Below, piece after piece: positions 26,201 through 34,057 of a DNA stretch of 64,000 nucleotides. The stretch is taken from NCBI RefSeq assembly GCF_008364795.1, contig NZ_VTTM01000017.1, forward strand, positions 44,207 to 108,206. The letters run 5' to 3'. A model generated the notes under the pieces. It was not told where the DNA came from. It searched no databases and was given only the letters and a program-made list of their open reading frames with translations. The translations under genes and the position numbers were made by a program. Numbering within the stretch: position 1 is the first letter of the stretch; each line of letters starts with the position of its first letter. The DNA is from Azospirillum oryzae (GTDB lineage: Bacteria > Pseudomonadota > Alphaproteobacteria > Azospirillales > Azospirillaceae).

Positions 26201-27355
26201 CTACACGGCCTCTTTCATGGCGGCGGCAGTCGCGACCGCTTCCGCCTGGGCCAGATCGACTTCGGCCTGAGCGTACTCGAAGTCGAGGTCGCTCAGCTTT
26301 CCGTCGTTGCGGAGCTTCGACAGGTAGTCCTTCGCTCCTGTCCAGGCGCCGGCGGCACCGGCACGCTGGATCAGCTCCGTCGTGGAAGCTCGCACCTTGT
26401 CAGACACGGACTGGGAGCGCTCGGCCTGCCGTAGGACATACTTGGCATAAGCCAAGTCGTTGTCCTTCAGGCGCTCTGCGGCATACCCGATGGCCGTTTC
26501 CCAGGCACCATTGGGAAGCGCACGGCGCACCAGCTTTCCGATCAGCTCCTTCACCTCGACGCCGACCTGAAGCAGATCGGGCTTCGGTTCCGGAACCGGC
26601 TGACCGCCAAGGACCTCTCCCGTTTTCGGGTCGATGTCCATGACGGTCGCGGACTGCGGCACGCCACGCTTGGAGCGGCGTGGGATGTCAGCCTCGTCGG
26701 CCTCGATCACCTTGCCATCCATCTCCTCTGCACTGTAGCCGCCGCATTCCTCGGGGAAGGCGGCGCGTAGCGCATCGGCTTTGGCGCACTTGGCGAGTTG
26801 GCCCTTTGGCCGCTTCACCCACATGTCCGTGGGGAGGACGCCCCGAGCACCTTTCCGGGAGTAGGTCTCCATCCAGTAAACCTTCCCGGTGAAAGGGCAC
26901 CGGACACCGCCAACAAGGCGGTACACGGTGACCGTGCACCATTCAGGGAACTTGAGGGTAACCGTCACAGTCTTTTTCGAGCCACGTGGACCGTCTTCAT
27001 CGTTCACCTCCGCGGTGAACGTCTCCGTGATCTCCGGCCCGTAGATCGGGGCGTCGACACCGGCGAACTCGCCCGTTCGGGCAGCCGTGGTCTGCACCTC
27101 GTTGATGCCCGGCCAAACCGTCTCCACGTACTTCCGCAATGCGGAGCTCCACATGGGCACGATCGACACGGGGCGCTTCATGATGTCGAGCTTGCGGGCT
27201 TGGCAGTAGGCCACCGCGAGCAAGATGCCCTCAGCGGTCTTGGCGGACGGGAAGGTGGATTCCACCAGTACCCGCCAAGTCTGCTCATTGACCCCGTAGC
27301 TCTTTGCTTCCACCGGATACGCGATCCGCGGTTGCAGCGAAATGACTTCGCCCAT
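26201..27355 (-). CDS. bet: RecT/Bet-family single-strand annealing recombinase
   Basis: A 384-residue protein of the phage Bet/RecT type. Features include an early TFPSAKTAEGILLAVAYCQARKLD helix pair and the conserved segment MWVKRPKGQLAKCAKADALRAAFPEE followed by GGYSAEEM. It anneals single strands and works with the YqaJ exonuclease and SSB encoded beside it. In SXT/IncA/C such a pair promotes recombination between related elements. The C-terminal 120 residues are helical and less conserved in type. Confidence 0.9.
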   Translation of the reverse strand: MGEVISLQPRIAYPVEAKSYGVNEQTWRVLVESTFPSAKTAEGILLAVAYCQARKLDIMKRPVSIVPMWSSALRKYVETVWPGINEVQTTAARTGEFAGVDAPIYGPEITETFTAEVNDEDGPRGSKKTVTVTLKFPEWCTVTVYRLVGGVRCPFTGKVYWMETYSRKGARGVLPTDMWVKRPKGQLAKCAKADALRAAFPEECGGYSAEEMDGKVIEADEADIPRRSKRGVPQSATVMDIDPKTGEVLGGQPVPEPKPDLLQVGVEVKELIGKLVRRALPNGAWETAIGYAAERLKDNDLAYAKYVLRQAERSQSVSDKVRASTTELIQRAGAAGAWTGAKDYLSKLRNDGKLSDLDFEYAQAEVDLAQAEAVATAAAMKEAV

Positions 27356-27425
27356 CTTTCTGTCCCTCTCAGATGAATGAGAAGGCGCCACTTCCCCCTG
27401 AGGGGCGAGCGGCGCCCCCTATTGG
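27356..27425 (-). promoter_or_regulatory. Structured 5' leader S
   Basis: Leader family member. Outer stem GGCGCCGC/GTGGCGCC, inner CCCCTCAGGGG hairpin. Confidence 0.78.
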
Positions 27426-27466
27426 GTTGTGACGGTCAGTTCAGGTCAGCGCGAGACGTCGTTGTC

Positions 27467-27730
27467 CTAATTGGACGAAGACGGAGCCTCGGCGGCCGGC
27501 TTTGGCCGGAACGGCTCGCACGGATCGGGTTCCCCCGGCTTGCGAGCCACGTAGCCGACGCCCATCGCTTCGGCATCGCATTTGGTCCTGAGCAGCAGGT
27601 TTTCCTGTGCCTTCCGGAGTGTGTCCGCCTCCCCCAGCGCAAACAGGAAGCCTGCGACAAGGTAGATCGCGTAGAGCGCGATCATGGCGAGCACGAAAGC
27701 CTTCAGGACGGGTTTGAAGATCTCGGTCAT
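27467..27730 (-). CDS. Small single-span membrane protein
   Basis: An 87-residue protein starting at 27730. It has a hydrophobic segment at about residues 8-31 (VLKAFVLAMIALYAIYLVAGFLFAL) and a Pro-rich C-terminus with two cysteines. It sits between bet and another small membrane protein. Unknown function; membrane anchoring of the recombination or establishment machinery is one possibility. Confidence 0.68.
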   Translation of the reverse strand: MTEIFKPVLKAFVLAMIALYAIYLVAGFLFALGEADTLRKAQENLLLRTKCDAEAMGVGYVARKPGEPDPCEPFRPKPAAEAPSSSN

Positions 27731-27812
27731 GGTTTTGCGCCTCCTAGCGCAATGCTGCAGAGGCACACTCCACGCCCCACGTTGGGACGAGCAAGTGCGC
27801 CCCAGTGGGAAG
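27731..27812 (-). promoter_or_regulatory. Structured 5' leader T
   Basis: Leader family member. Outer stem GGGGCGCACT/AGTGTGCCTC is paired throughout, counting two G-U pairs. Confidence 0.8.
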
Positions 27813-27824
27813 GAGTAGAGCGGA

Positions 27825-27968
27825 TCAGCGGTTGTCGCTGAGCCGCGCAGTCATCGTCATCTGCTCCTGTTCGGCGGTCTTAATGATCGCGTACAGGCCT
27901 TGGTGGACAGTCACCCCAGCCATAGCGGCCACGATAACGCCGAAGACGATGTTCTGGAGAACCCGCAT
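27825..27968 (-). CDS. 47-residue membrane protein
   Basis: A short gene found by its leader and the context GAGGTGCACATG. It encodes MRVLQNIVFGVIVAAMAGVT, a single hydrophobic helix, followed by a polar tail ending RLSDNR. Function unknown. Confidence 0.65.
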   Translation of the reverse strand: MRVLQNIVFGVIVAAMAGVTVHQGLYAIIKTAEQEQMTMTARLSDNR

Positions 27969-28027
27969 GTGCACCTCCACATCGGAGGGCACGGCATTCC
28001 CCTCAGGGACGCTAGGCCGCGCCCTTA
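27969..28027 (-). promoter_or_regulatory. Structured 5' leader U
   Basis: Leader family member. Outer stem GGGCGCGGC/GCCGTGCCC, inner GTCCCTGAGGGGA hairpin. Confidence 0.74.
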
Positions 28028-28047
28028 ACTTAGAACCGCGGGCAAAA

Positions 28048-28593
28048 TTAGAACGGGATTTGGTCCCATCCATCATCCCCAGCGGCACTGCCTTGGCTGC
28101 GGTTTGCCGAGCTCTGGGATCGCGAACGATCCTGTCTGCCCTTCCGGTCGGAACCACCTGGACGACCGGCGGCACCTTGGCGATCAGAACCACCCTGGTG
28201 GTCGGGCTCGCCGGCGGCACGCGCGCCATTGACCGAGCCGTTGCTACGACTGTTGCCAGCGCTGTTGTCGGATTCCCGACCCTGACCCTGACCGCCGTGC
28301 AGGTCGAGCTCACTCACGCGAACGGTGAGGGCCTTGTCCTTGCTGCCGTCGCGCCGCTCGAATTCACGAAGCGTGACTTCGCCAGCAATGGACACTTCCC
28401 TGCCCTTCTTGAGGAGGGCGGCGAGTTTCTCAGCTCGCGTCCCCCACATTGAGCAATCGACCCATTGTGTCGTCTTGTTCTCTCCGTAGCCAATATCGTT
28501 GGCGACCGGAAAGCTGAGGACTTTTTCGCCGCCCTGCGTGGTGCGCAGTTCGGCGTCGCGGCCCAAACGACCATTGAAATGCCAGATGTTCAT
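28048..28593 (-). CDS. ssb: Single-stranded DNA-binding protein
   Basis: A 181-residue SSB: N-terminal OB fold (about residues 1-105, starting MNIWHFNGRLGRDAELR), then a Gly/Ser/Gln/Arg-rich linker, then the acidic tip DDGWDQIPF that recruits partner proteins. SSBs on conjugative elements coat the incoming strand and limit SOS induction. It starts at 28593 in the exact conserved context and heads the recombination genes, as ssb does before bet in SXT. Confidence 0.93.
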   Translation of the reverse strand: MNIWHFNGRLGRDAELRTTQGGEKVLSFPVANDIGYGENKTTQWVDCSMWGTRAEKLAALLKKGREVSIAGEVTLREFERRDGSKDKALTVRVSELDLHGGQGQGRESDNSAGNSRSNGSVNGARAAGEPDHQGGSDRQGAAGRPGGSDRKGRQDRSRSQSSANRSQGSAAGDDGWDQIPF

Positions 28594-28675
28594 GATGCAC
28601 CTCATCCTATTCAGGTTGCGATGCACGGAACTCCTCCCCTGCCCAGGGTGGAGACTTGTCCGTGCTGGTTGGGGA
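28594..28675 (-). promoter_or_regulatory. Structured 5' leader V
   Basis: Leader family member. Outer stem GCACGGA/TCCGTGC replaces GGCGC by full covariation, with the AGGTGCATCATG context kept. Confidence 0.8.
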
Positions 28676-28678
28676 AGG

Positions 28679-28903
28679 TCAGGCTTCGAGATAAGGGCGG
28701 ATCACCGCCGGTACCGCATGAACGGTCTCGGTGTGCAGCCCCGTGTTGATCGCATCCGAAGGCACGGCCAATCGGCGAAGAGCGGAGTGGGCAGTGCGCC
28801 ATGGATAGCGACCCGCTCGGTAGCCGGCGTAAACGTCGGCCGCCAGGCTAAGTTTGAGCTCGGAGGACTGGACGCCCTCAAAAGCACAGAGATCAAGGGA
28901 CAT
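28679..28903 (-). CDS. Small hypothetical protein, first gene of the long operon
   Basis: A 74-residue helical protein beginning MSLDLCAFEGVQSSELKLSL. The start at 28903 borders a leader with context GGGCGCATCATG. It is the promoter-proximal gene of the 28.9-17.4 kb operon. No family recognised. Confidence 0.68.
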   Translation of the reverse strand: MSLDLCAFEGVQSSELKLSLAADVYAGYRAGRYPWRTAHSALRRLAVPSDAINTGLHTETVHAVPAVIRPYLEA

Positions 28904-28990
28904 GATGCGCCCTCATTCCATGAGGATGAAGGAGGCGCGTCCCGACCCCACGCGGGGAGGGAGAAGCCTCCCTCTTGGTGGGAACACGCT
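28904..28990 (-). promoter_or_regulatory. Structured 5' leader W
   Basis: Leader family member. Outer stem GGAGGC/GCGCCTCC, inner CCCCGCGTGGGG hairpin. Confidence 0.75.
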
Positions 28991-29013
28991 CGGCGGCAAA
29001 CCGGCGAGCTACA

Positions 29014-29127
29014 TGCTGGTTGTTTTAGGACCCCAACTAGGTCCCCAGCTGAAGCCGGACACTTTGGCATCGCTGCATCAAGCAAGCGGCGCTAAGTGTA
29101 GCCAATGTAACGCTCCGACGCTGGGAG
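29014..29127 (-). promoter_or_regulatory. Operon-head element P3 (conserved-loop hairpin)
   Basis: Close copy of P1. Arms GGACC (29028-29032) and GGTCC (29040-29044) flank CCAACTA. Similarity extends through GCCGGACACTTT and the -10 region. Confidence 0.78.
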
Positions 29128-29198
29128 CGATAGGGCAGAAAGACGCCGATTTTGCGCGTCTTTCAAAGGCGCGAAAAAGCTCATTGGTTGATTAGGGT
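29104..29198. promoter_or_regulatory. Bidirectional 27-bp dyad promoter
   Basis: Dyad at 29138-29164. Minus: TGCCCTATCGC then TACATT (29104-29109) at 28 nt for the long operon. Plus: GGCGCGAAA then TAGGGT (29193-29198) at 28 nt for the AcaB-like gene. Confidence 0.88.
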
Positions 29199-29238
29199 GT
29201 GGAGCACAGGTCCACCACTCCCCGGAGTATTCATCACC

Positions 29239-30159
29239 ATGGAAAACGCCGACCAGCAGCCGGCACAGTCGGTTGCGTCGATCCAGTCCCATCCGGCCCG
29301 AAACTCGGAGGACACCTCGAACGGTAAGGCCCCGCGCCGTCCCGCCGGGGCCGGCCGGCAGCCCGGGAAGGGCCGCGTCTCCACCCGCGCACCGCGGACA
29401 CACGCCGACTACTCCACGCCGGTCCTGCACAAGACGCTAGTGCTGAAGAGCCACCAGGCGCAGCAGGTGGAATCCCGAATCCTCGCGACCACGATGTCTT
29501 CGATGTACATCACCGAGGTCGTGCTGCGCATCATCGGCGATTCCAAGGAAGCCGAAGCGGTATCAGAGATCATCAACAGCAACCTGAAGGACGAGGAGGA
29601 AGCGCTCCGCGCCACCCTCGCCCAGCTTGAGCAGGTGCGCACGTCGAACATGATCGACGTCGTGCCGGAGTACTCGAAGCCGATCTCCAAGCCTCTCGAG
29701 GTCAGCTCGCCGCAGGCCATGCGCTTCCTCATGCTCCTGGAAGGCTACGACAAGCTCATCGGGGTGGTGGATAGCCTGTGGTTCGCCGGCGTGATGGATG
29801 GCAAGCAGAAGGCCACGGCAACTTGGGAGTGGCAGCGCCGCCTCGTCCGTCTCGGCAACAGCGTCATCGCCTTGGAGCGCCGCGCTCGCGCCGCCGCTGT
29901 TCGCAAGAACAAGGGCGAGGAGGTCAGCAAGGTTGTCGGCGACACGGAAACGGCCACGGTGTCTGACAACGACGCGGGGGAGAGCCGGCAGAAACGCGCC
30001 CCCAAGAGCACGGGCACGGCGCCGGCCCTACAGTCGGAGGACAACGCGGCATCTGGTCCCGCTCCGGTGGCGGCCGCCATGGCGGCAGTTGCGGCGACGG
30101 AACCAACGGGCGCCGGTGTGATCTCCGCCGCGAAGATCGCCGCAGCTCCCGCCGAGTGA
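29239..30159 (+). CDS. AcaB-like (DUF1845/TIGR03761-type) putative regulator
   Basis: A 306-residue protein with an ATG after GGAG. A basic, disordered N-terminus (1-55) precedes a helical core (about 60-215) with LHKTLVLKSHQAQQVESRIL and LMLLEGYDKLIGVVDSLWFAGVMD. That core resembles the ICE protein family that includes AcaB, a transcriptional activator of IncC transfer. The C-terminal 90 residues are Ala/Pro/Thr-rich. It is transcribed divergently from the recombination operon off one shared dyad, so autoregulation through that site is plausible. Family call is from memory of the pattern, not a search. Confidence 0.6.
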   Translation: MENADQQPAQSVASIQSHPARNSEDTSNGKAPRRPAGAGRQPGKGRVSTRAPRTHADYSTPVLHKTLVLKSHQAQQVESRILATTMSSMYITEVVLRIIGDSKEAEAVSEIINSNLKDEEEALRATLAQLEQVRTSNMIDVVPEYSKPISKPLEVSSPQAMRFLMLLEGYDKLIGVVDSLWFAGVMDGKQKATATWEWQRRLVRLGNSVIALERRARAAAVRKNKGEEVSKVVGDTETATVSDNDAGESRQKRAPKSTGTAPALQSEDNAASGPAPVAAAMAAVAATEPTGAGVISAAKIAAAPAE

Positions 30160-30193
30160 TTGCGTCGATCGCGACGCACCAGTCCGACGATCC

Positions 30194-30228
30194 GAAAAGA
30201 GGGAGCCACCGAGTTGGCTCCCTCTTTT
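30194..30228 (+). terminator. Terminator of the AcaB-like gene
   Basis: Perfect 14-bp stem AAAAGAGGGAGCCA/TGGCTCCCTCTTTT ending in a T-run, 35 bases after the stop. Confidence 0.93.
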
Positions 30229-30384
30229 CATGGGCGCTGCCCAGACATAGCGTTCGCTCATAATCAGGTTCAGCGTCTTGCGTGGACGTTAAGCGAGAAC
30301 TCTCTGACAGCCTCGCTCCTGACGCGGTTGGGCCTTGCGCTGCTGGTCGGGCGCCAATATGGTTTGAATGCCCTCTCGCAGGGT

Positions 30385-30452
30385 AGTGTGTTGGGGAACA
30401 CACTTTTTATGATGCACCTTGGGAGGGCGTGGTCTTCGGACCACGCCTTTCT
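30385..30452. other. Two tandem hairpins with a vestigial leader start
   Basis: AGTGTGTT-GGGG-AACACACT plus TTTTT (30385-30408), then GGCGTGGTC-TTCG-GACCACGCC plus TTTC (30426-30450). Between them the minus strand reads AAGGTGCATCATA, the leader start context with ATG changed to ATA. It could be a decayed leader gene or the terminator of a small RNA. Otherwise 30229-30600 holds nothing I can support. Confidence 0.5.
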
Positions 30453-30600
30453 CGATTCCAGGCGCGGCATCCCAGCAGACTAAACGCCGCAGCTGGATGA
30501 GCGGCGGCTCCAAGCGAACAAGGAACGTGCCGCCGCTCCCGCAGGTCCAGTCGCTAAGCAGCTGCCGTGCCCGCCGCGAGGGTAACGGGAAAGCGGACGT

Positions 30601-30789
30601 CTAAGCATCGGCCGCGCTGGAGGCAGGCGCGGAGCGTTTCCGTTCTCGGCGAGACAGCTCTTTTTCGACCGCATCCCGCACAAAGTCGGCCCGATCCTCA
30701 CCTTCGGTGAGGACACGCTTAATCCGCTCGAAGGTCCCTTCGGCGAAACGGGCAACCATGTCCTCGATGTACTTTTTGGGGCGGGCCAT
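30601..30789 (-). CDS. Ribbon-helix-helix (CopG/omega-like) regulator
   Basis: A 62-residue protein, MARPKKYIEDMVARFAEGTF, followed by RADFVRDAVEKELSRRE. A short basic strand and two helices with an RxxFVRxAV core match small ribbon-helix-helix DNA-binding proteins. The ATG at 30789 follows AAAGG. An array of five GATATC sites lies 17-117 bases upstream of the start, so autorepression is likely. Such proteins also act as centromere-binding factors, but no ParA is seen. Confidence 0.75.
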   Translation of the reverse strand: MARPKKYIEDMVARFAEGTFERIKRVLTEGEDRADFVRDAVEKELSRRERKRSAPASSAADA

Positions 30790-30805
30790 GCCACGCCTTT
30801 TCGGG

Positions 30806-30906
30806 GATATCTCTGATTTCGTCAAGGCGATATCTCTTTCGTCCAGTTAATGAGATATCTTTCAAGTCGGTTAACAGATATCTCTTAAAGACGGATAACA
30901 GATATC
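30806..30906. repeat. Five-copy GATATC operator array
   Basis: Palindromic AGATATCT-like sites at 30806, 30829, 30854, 30877 and 30901, spaced 23, 25, 23 and 24 bases, in an A/T-rich promoter region. Probable binding sites of the adjacent ribbon-helix-helix protein. Confidence 0.85.
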
Positions 30907-31162
30907 TGTTATTTTGGCAAGAACGTTGGGCTGCCGAACCGCGGCAGGTAGTCACGAACAAATGGCACCGCCGATCTGAGGCTGTTGCTAACATCGCCGT
31001 CTGCGACGGCTTCCCAGGCCAGGATTGGCGCCATTCCCGCAGCGGGGCCGCCGATAAGGCGCTGATTGCCACGACCAGCAGCACCCATGTCTGGCGTCGG
31101 CCGGCGCCGGCCTGGAGCGGTATTGCGGCATTCGGGCCGCCTGCAGCTCAGAGCCGCATGCT

Positions 31163-31193
31163 GGGGATGGCGGCTTTCATAACCGCCATCCCC
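31163..31193. repeat. Perfect 11-bp inverted repeat, candidate oriT component
   Basis: Arms GGGGATGGCGG and CCGCCATCCCC around a 9-nt loop. No T-run follows on either strand, which argues against a terminator. It lies in the gene-poor 30.9-31.3 kb stretch. Nothing else there looks coding. Confidence 0.5.
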
Positions 31194-31304
31194 ATGGCAC
31201 TTACCAAGAGGGGTGAACCCGACCAGGATCACGCCGAGTTTGGTTCTCTGGTGAGGAGATGGCAGCTCGGTGACCGATGCGGACTGGAGCTGTACGCCTC
31301 CTGT

Positions 31305-33992
31305 TTAATTCCCGGGGAGAGGCCTAGACTTTAGTTCGGTCGTCGCGTCCTTGCGCGCCTTGTCCACGTTGATGCCACCGATCCGTTCCTTTGCCCGCTG
31401 ACTGGAATCCATCCGTGTACCAACATTCAAGCTGCTCCCAGCACCAGTGAGCTTTTCAACGCTCACGTTTGAGTCCGTCGGTAGATGCCCAGTTTCGGCA
31501 AGCAATCCCAGCCACTCGTCTAGATTGACCTTTGACCAGTCGACGAGCTGAATTTCATCAGTCGTGATGCCACGGCAATCCGGATCCTTTGGAGTGCCCC
31601 AGGACAAACCGATCTGCGGTCGCACCTGTTCCTGAATGATCCTTGACAATGGCGAGTTAAAGCAGCAGTAAGACTCCCTCTTCTCAATACAGACGCCCGC
31701 CACCTTACTATTACAGTAGCTACCGACTTGGTGGCAGTTTTTGAGTTGCTTCTGCGCATTAAGCTCGAATTCTTCCTTCTCGCACGCCCAGATGATCTTT
31801 ATCAGGATCATTACGATCTGGTAGACGGTATAGGCAATCATTACCCAGCCGAGTACCGACCCGATAATCGCTTGGCCGCCGCCCAACTGCAGGGGCCCCT
31901 GCGCAGTGCCACCTACGAACGCTGACCCGCCAGTTTCTGCGACCGAAAAGAGGCTGTTGGCTGCCGCGTCACCGAACACCTGAGCGGTCCAGTCGCCGAC
32001 CTTGTTTAATAAGGTCTGTTGGATGGAGCCGATGAGCGTCTTCGACGCAGCGTCCGATGCGACGCTTTCCGTGCCACCCCATATGTTCTCCCAACCCTGG
32101 ACGAAGGGCTTGTTAAGCTCAGTCCAGGCGCTATCAATTGGCCCGGTTAGCGTCTCGTAAGCTCCACGTATGGCATTGCTCTTGTCCAGGGCGGATACCG
32201 CGCTGTCCAGCTTGCCGACAGCCAGAATCAGCGAAATATAATCGCCGAGAGACACGGTAGACGTTGATGCGCAGCAATCGACGATGCCGCCGACCGCTTT
32301 TTTGCAAGACTGCGCCTTCCCTTTGAAGACCGTACAATTGCGGTTGGCCTCAATTGTATCCTCGTTGCACTCAGCATCCATAGCCATGAAGCGGGCGGCC
32401 GACAATGTGGCCGCAGCTCGCGCGAAGTCGTCGCTCAGTTCGGCCTGCGGGTTCACGCAGTCGGTGCCCATGCATCGGATTGGTCCAGGGCAACTTGTTT
32501 CGGTGCTGCGGGTCACGGTTGGAACCGTTGCCGAGTGCCCACAATCCCACTGCTCCTCCATCACGTAGCAGGCGCCGGACGTTCCTTGCGCCCCCTGCAC
32601 GCAACTCGACTTGATAAAGCCGCAAGCTGGATTCGCCTCATAGCTCGCGCATGAGGCCATGTTTTCGCCGCTGGTTTTCGGACATTGCTGCTGGCCTTGC
32701 GCATCAACCCAACAGTCCATCTGGCCCTTGTAAAAGTCGCATGTGGCATTGATGCTCGCCTTGCGACACATCGGGGATAAGCCCGGATGGATGGGTACCA
32801 TGTCGGATTCGCACAGCTTGATCCCGTCAATGACCGCGCATCCATCGGCGTCCAAAGTTGGCATGTCCAAGCACTGATAGGTGCCCTTGCAGAATTTGTC
32901 GGCTAGGCCCTTGGTCGACCGTTCGCAATCCGGCGGGGAATATTCGTCCACAGCTAGCACCTTCTTGGGGTCATAAATGACCTTGAGACGAGCATAGCCT
33001 TCCCCTTTGCCCGTGACAGATGTCCGAGTACGAAATTCCAATGGCCCCTTGGTCTTGAAATAGCTGGTCACATCGACGCTAAGGTTTCTCTGCCAACTTA
33101 CCCCGTTTTCGCAGTTACCGACAGTTTCCGGCGGGAAATTACTATCGGGACCGGACCACACTTTCTGACCCTTCATGAGGATCTGCATGTAATCGTCCCA
33201 CTTGGCGTAGTCGACAGTCGCCGAGATCACCGCATCGGGATTGAAAACGTCAACCTCAATTGCCTCCTCGAAGATCGTGCAGTTTCCCTGCCAGTAGTTG
33301 TCACCAACAGTGCCGATCCAGATGTAGAGGCAACCGTCGCCGCATGAGGCTAGATTAAGAGGACCAGATTTGTGATTGATGATGCCTGCTTTATAGGTAT
33401 GCTGAAGAGTGCAGTTCCGGCTCTCGTCCGTTATGCGCTCGCAAGTCTTATAGTCCGGGATATGAGCCGCAAAGGACCCCTTGCTGAAAGTTGTCGAGGA
33501 TTTGCAGTCCTGGAAATCGGCTGGCAGATTATTCCAAGTGAAGTCGGATTTAGCCCAGAGTGGGTCATTATCGAGGTTCGGTCTTGTCACGTTGGCCGAG
33601 CCCACCAGGGTCCGGTAGGCTTCGCCGGTGCGGCTCTCCTCAGTCTTCAGACGCTTGTGGGCCTCTGTGCCAGCGTCCCGCATGGCATTGTCGTTGCCAT
33701 ATAGCGCTTGGGTGGTGTCGGCATTCTGGCCGCTTGAGCCAGGGAACATATCGCCCGATGAGAGCGACAGCGGCTTCGAGGAGTTGGGCCAAAGGGTGAC
33801 CTGCCCATTCGGCTGGGCAGAAAAAAGGTCATTCACGTTCGGAATGGAGCCGCCTACCGCCCGTCCGGCAGCAGCGCCGCTGGCGATGGGGTCCGCGGCC
33901 AGAGCAATCGCGCCAGTCTGCACGGTCACCAGCGCGGATACGACTATGGCCGCGATCGGCTGGGCGAGCCAAGACGTGCGTAGCAGTTTCAT
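31305..33992 (-). CDS. traN: Conjugal transfer protein TraN (outer-membrane adhesin)
   Basis: An 895-residue exported protein with a signal peptide cleaved near ALAAD. It has more than 35 cysteines, many in the CxxC- and CC-rich middle region typical of TraN, plus a hydrophobic segment near residues 715-745 (IIGSVLGWVMIAYTVYQIVMILI). TraN mediates mating-pair stabilisation on the recipient surface. An alternative GTG at 34040 would add 16 residues before the signal peptide; ATG at 33992 gives the cleaner one. Sampled sequence is lower in GC than flanking genes, as for traG. Confidence 0.92.
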   Translation of the reverse strand: MKLLRTSWLAQPIAAIVVSALVTVQTGAIALAADPIASGAAAGRAVGGSIPNVNDLFSAQPNGQVTLWPNSSKPLSLSSGDMFPGSSGQNADTTQALYGNDNAMRDAGTEAHKRLKTEESRTGEAYRTLVGSANVTRPNLDNDPLWAKSDFTWNNLPADFQDCKSSTTFSKGSFAAHIPDYKTCERITDESRNCTLQHTYKAGIINHKSGPLNLASCGDGCLYIWIGTVGDNYWQGNCTIFEEAIEVDVFNPDAVISATVDYAKWDDYMQILMKGQKVWSGPDSNFPPETVGNCENGVSWQRNLSVDVTSYFKTKGPLEFRTRTSVTGKGEGYARLKVIYDPKKVLAVDEYSPPDCERSTKGLADKFCKGTYQCLDMPTLDADGCAVIDGIKLCESDMVPIHPGLSPMCRKASINATCDFYKGQMDCWVDAQGQQQCPKTSGENMASCASYEANPACGFIKSSCVQGAQGTSGACYVMEEQWDCGHSATVPTVTRSTETSCPGPIRCMGTDCVNPQAELSDDFARAAATLSAARFMAMDAECNEDTIEANRNCTVFKGKAQSCKKAVGGIVDCCASTSTVSLGDYISLILAVGKLDSAVSALDKSNAIRGAYETLTGPIDSAWTELNKPFVQGWENIWGGTESVASDAASKTLIGSIQQTLLNKVGDWTAQVFGDAAANSLFSVAETGGSAFVGGTAQGPLQLGGGQAIIGSVLGWVMIAYTVYQIVMILIKIIWACEKEEFELNAQKQLKNCHQVGSYCNSKVAGVCIEKRESYCCFNSPLSRIIQEQVRPQIGLSWGTPKDPDCRGITTDEIQLVDWSKVNLDEWLGLLAETGHLPTDSNVSVEKLTGAGSSLNVGTRMDSSQRAKERIGGINVDKARKDATTELKSRPLPGN

Positions 33993-34057
33993 GGGGGTCT
34001 CACGCAGACGAAGAACGAGGCGGAAGCGGCGAAATGCCACGGGAATTTCCGCCTTCA

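Noticed and set aside
7103..28990. Leaders interpreted as intrinsic terminators between every gene
   Set aside because: The hairpins lack U-tracts, lie next to the downstream start codon, and share a conserved start context, which fits 5' leaders better.
30909..31232. A 107-codon minus-strand frame over the inverted repeat
   Set aside because: The product is Arg/Pro/Gly-rich with no start signal and it would cover the candidate oriT hairpin.
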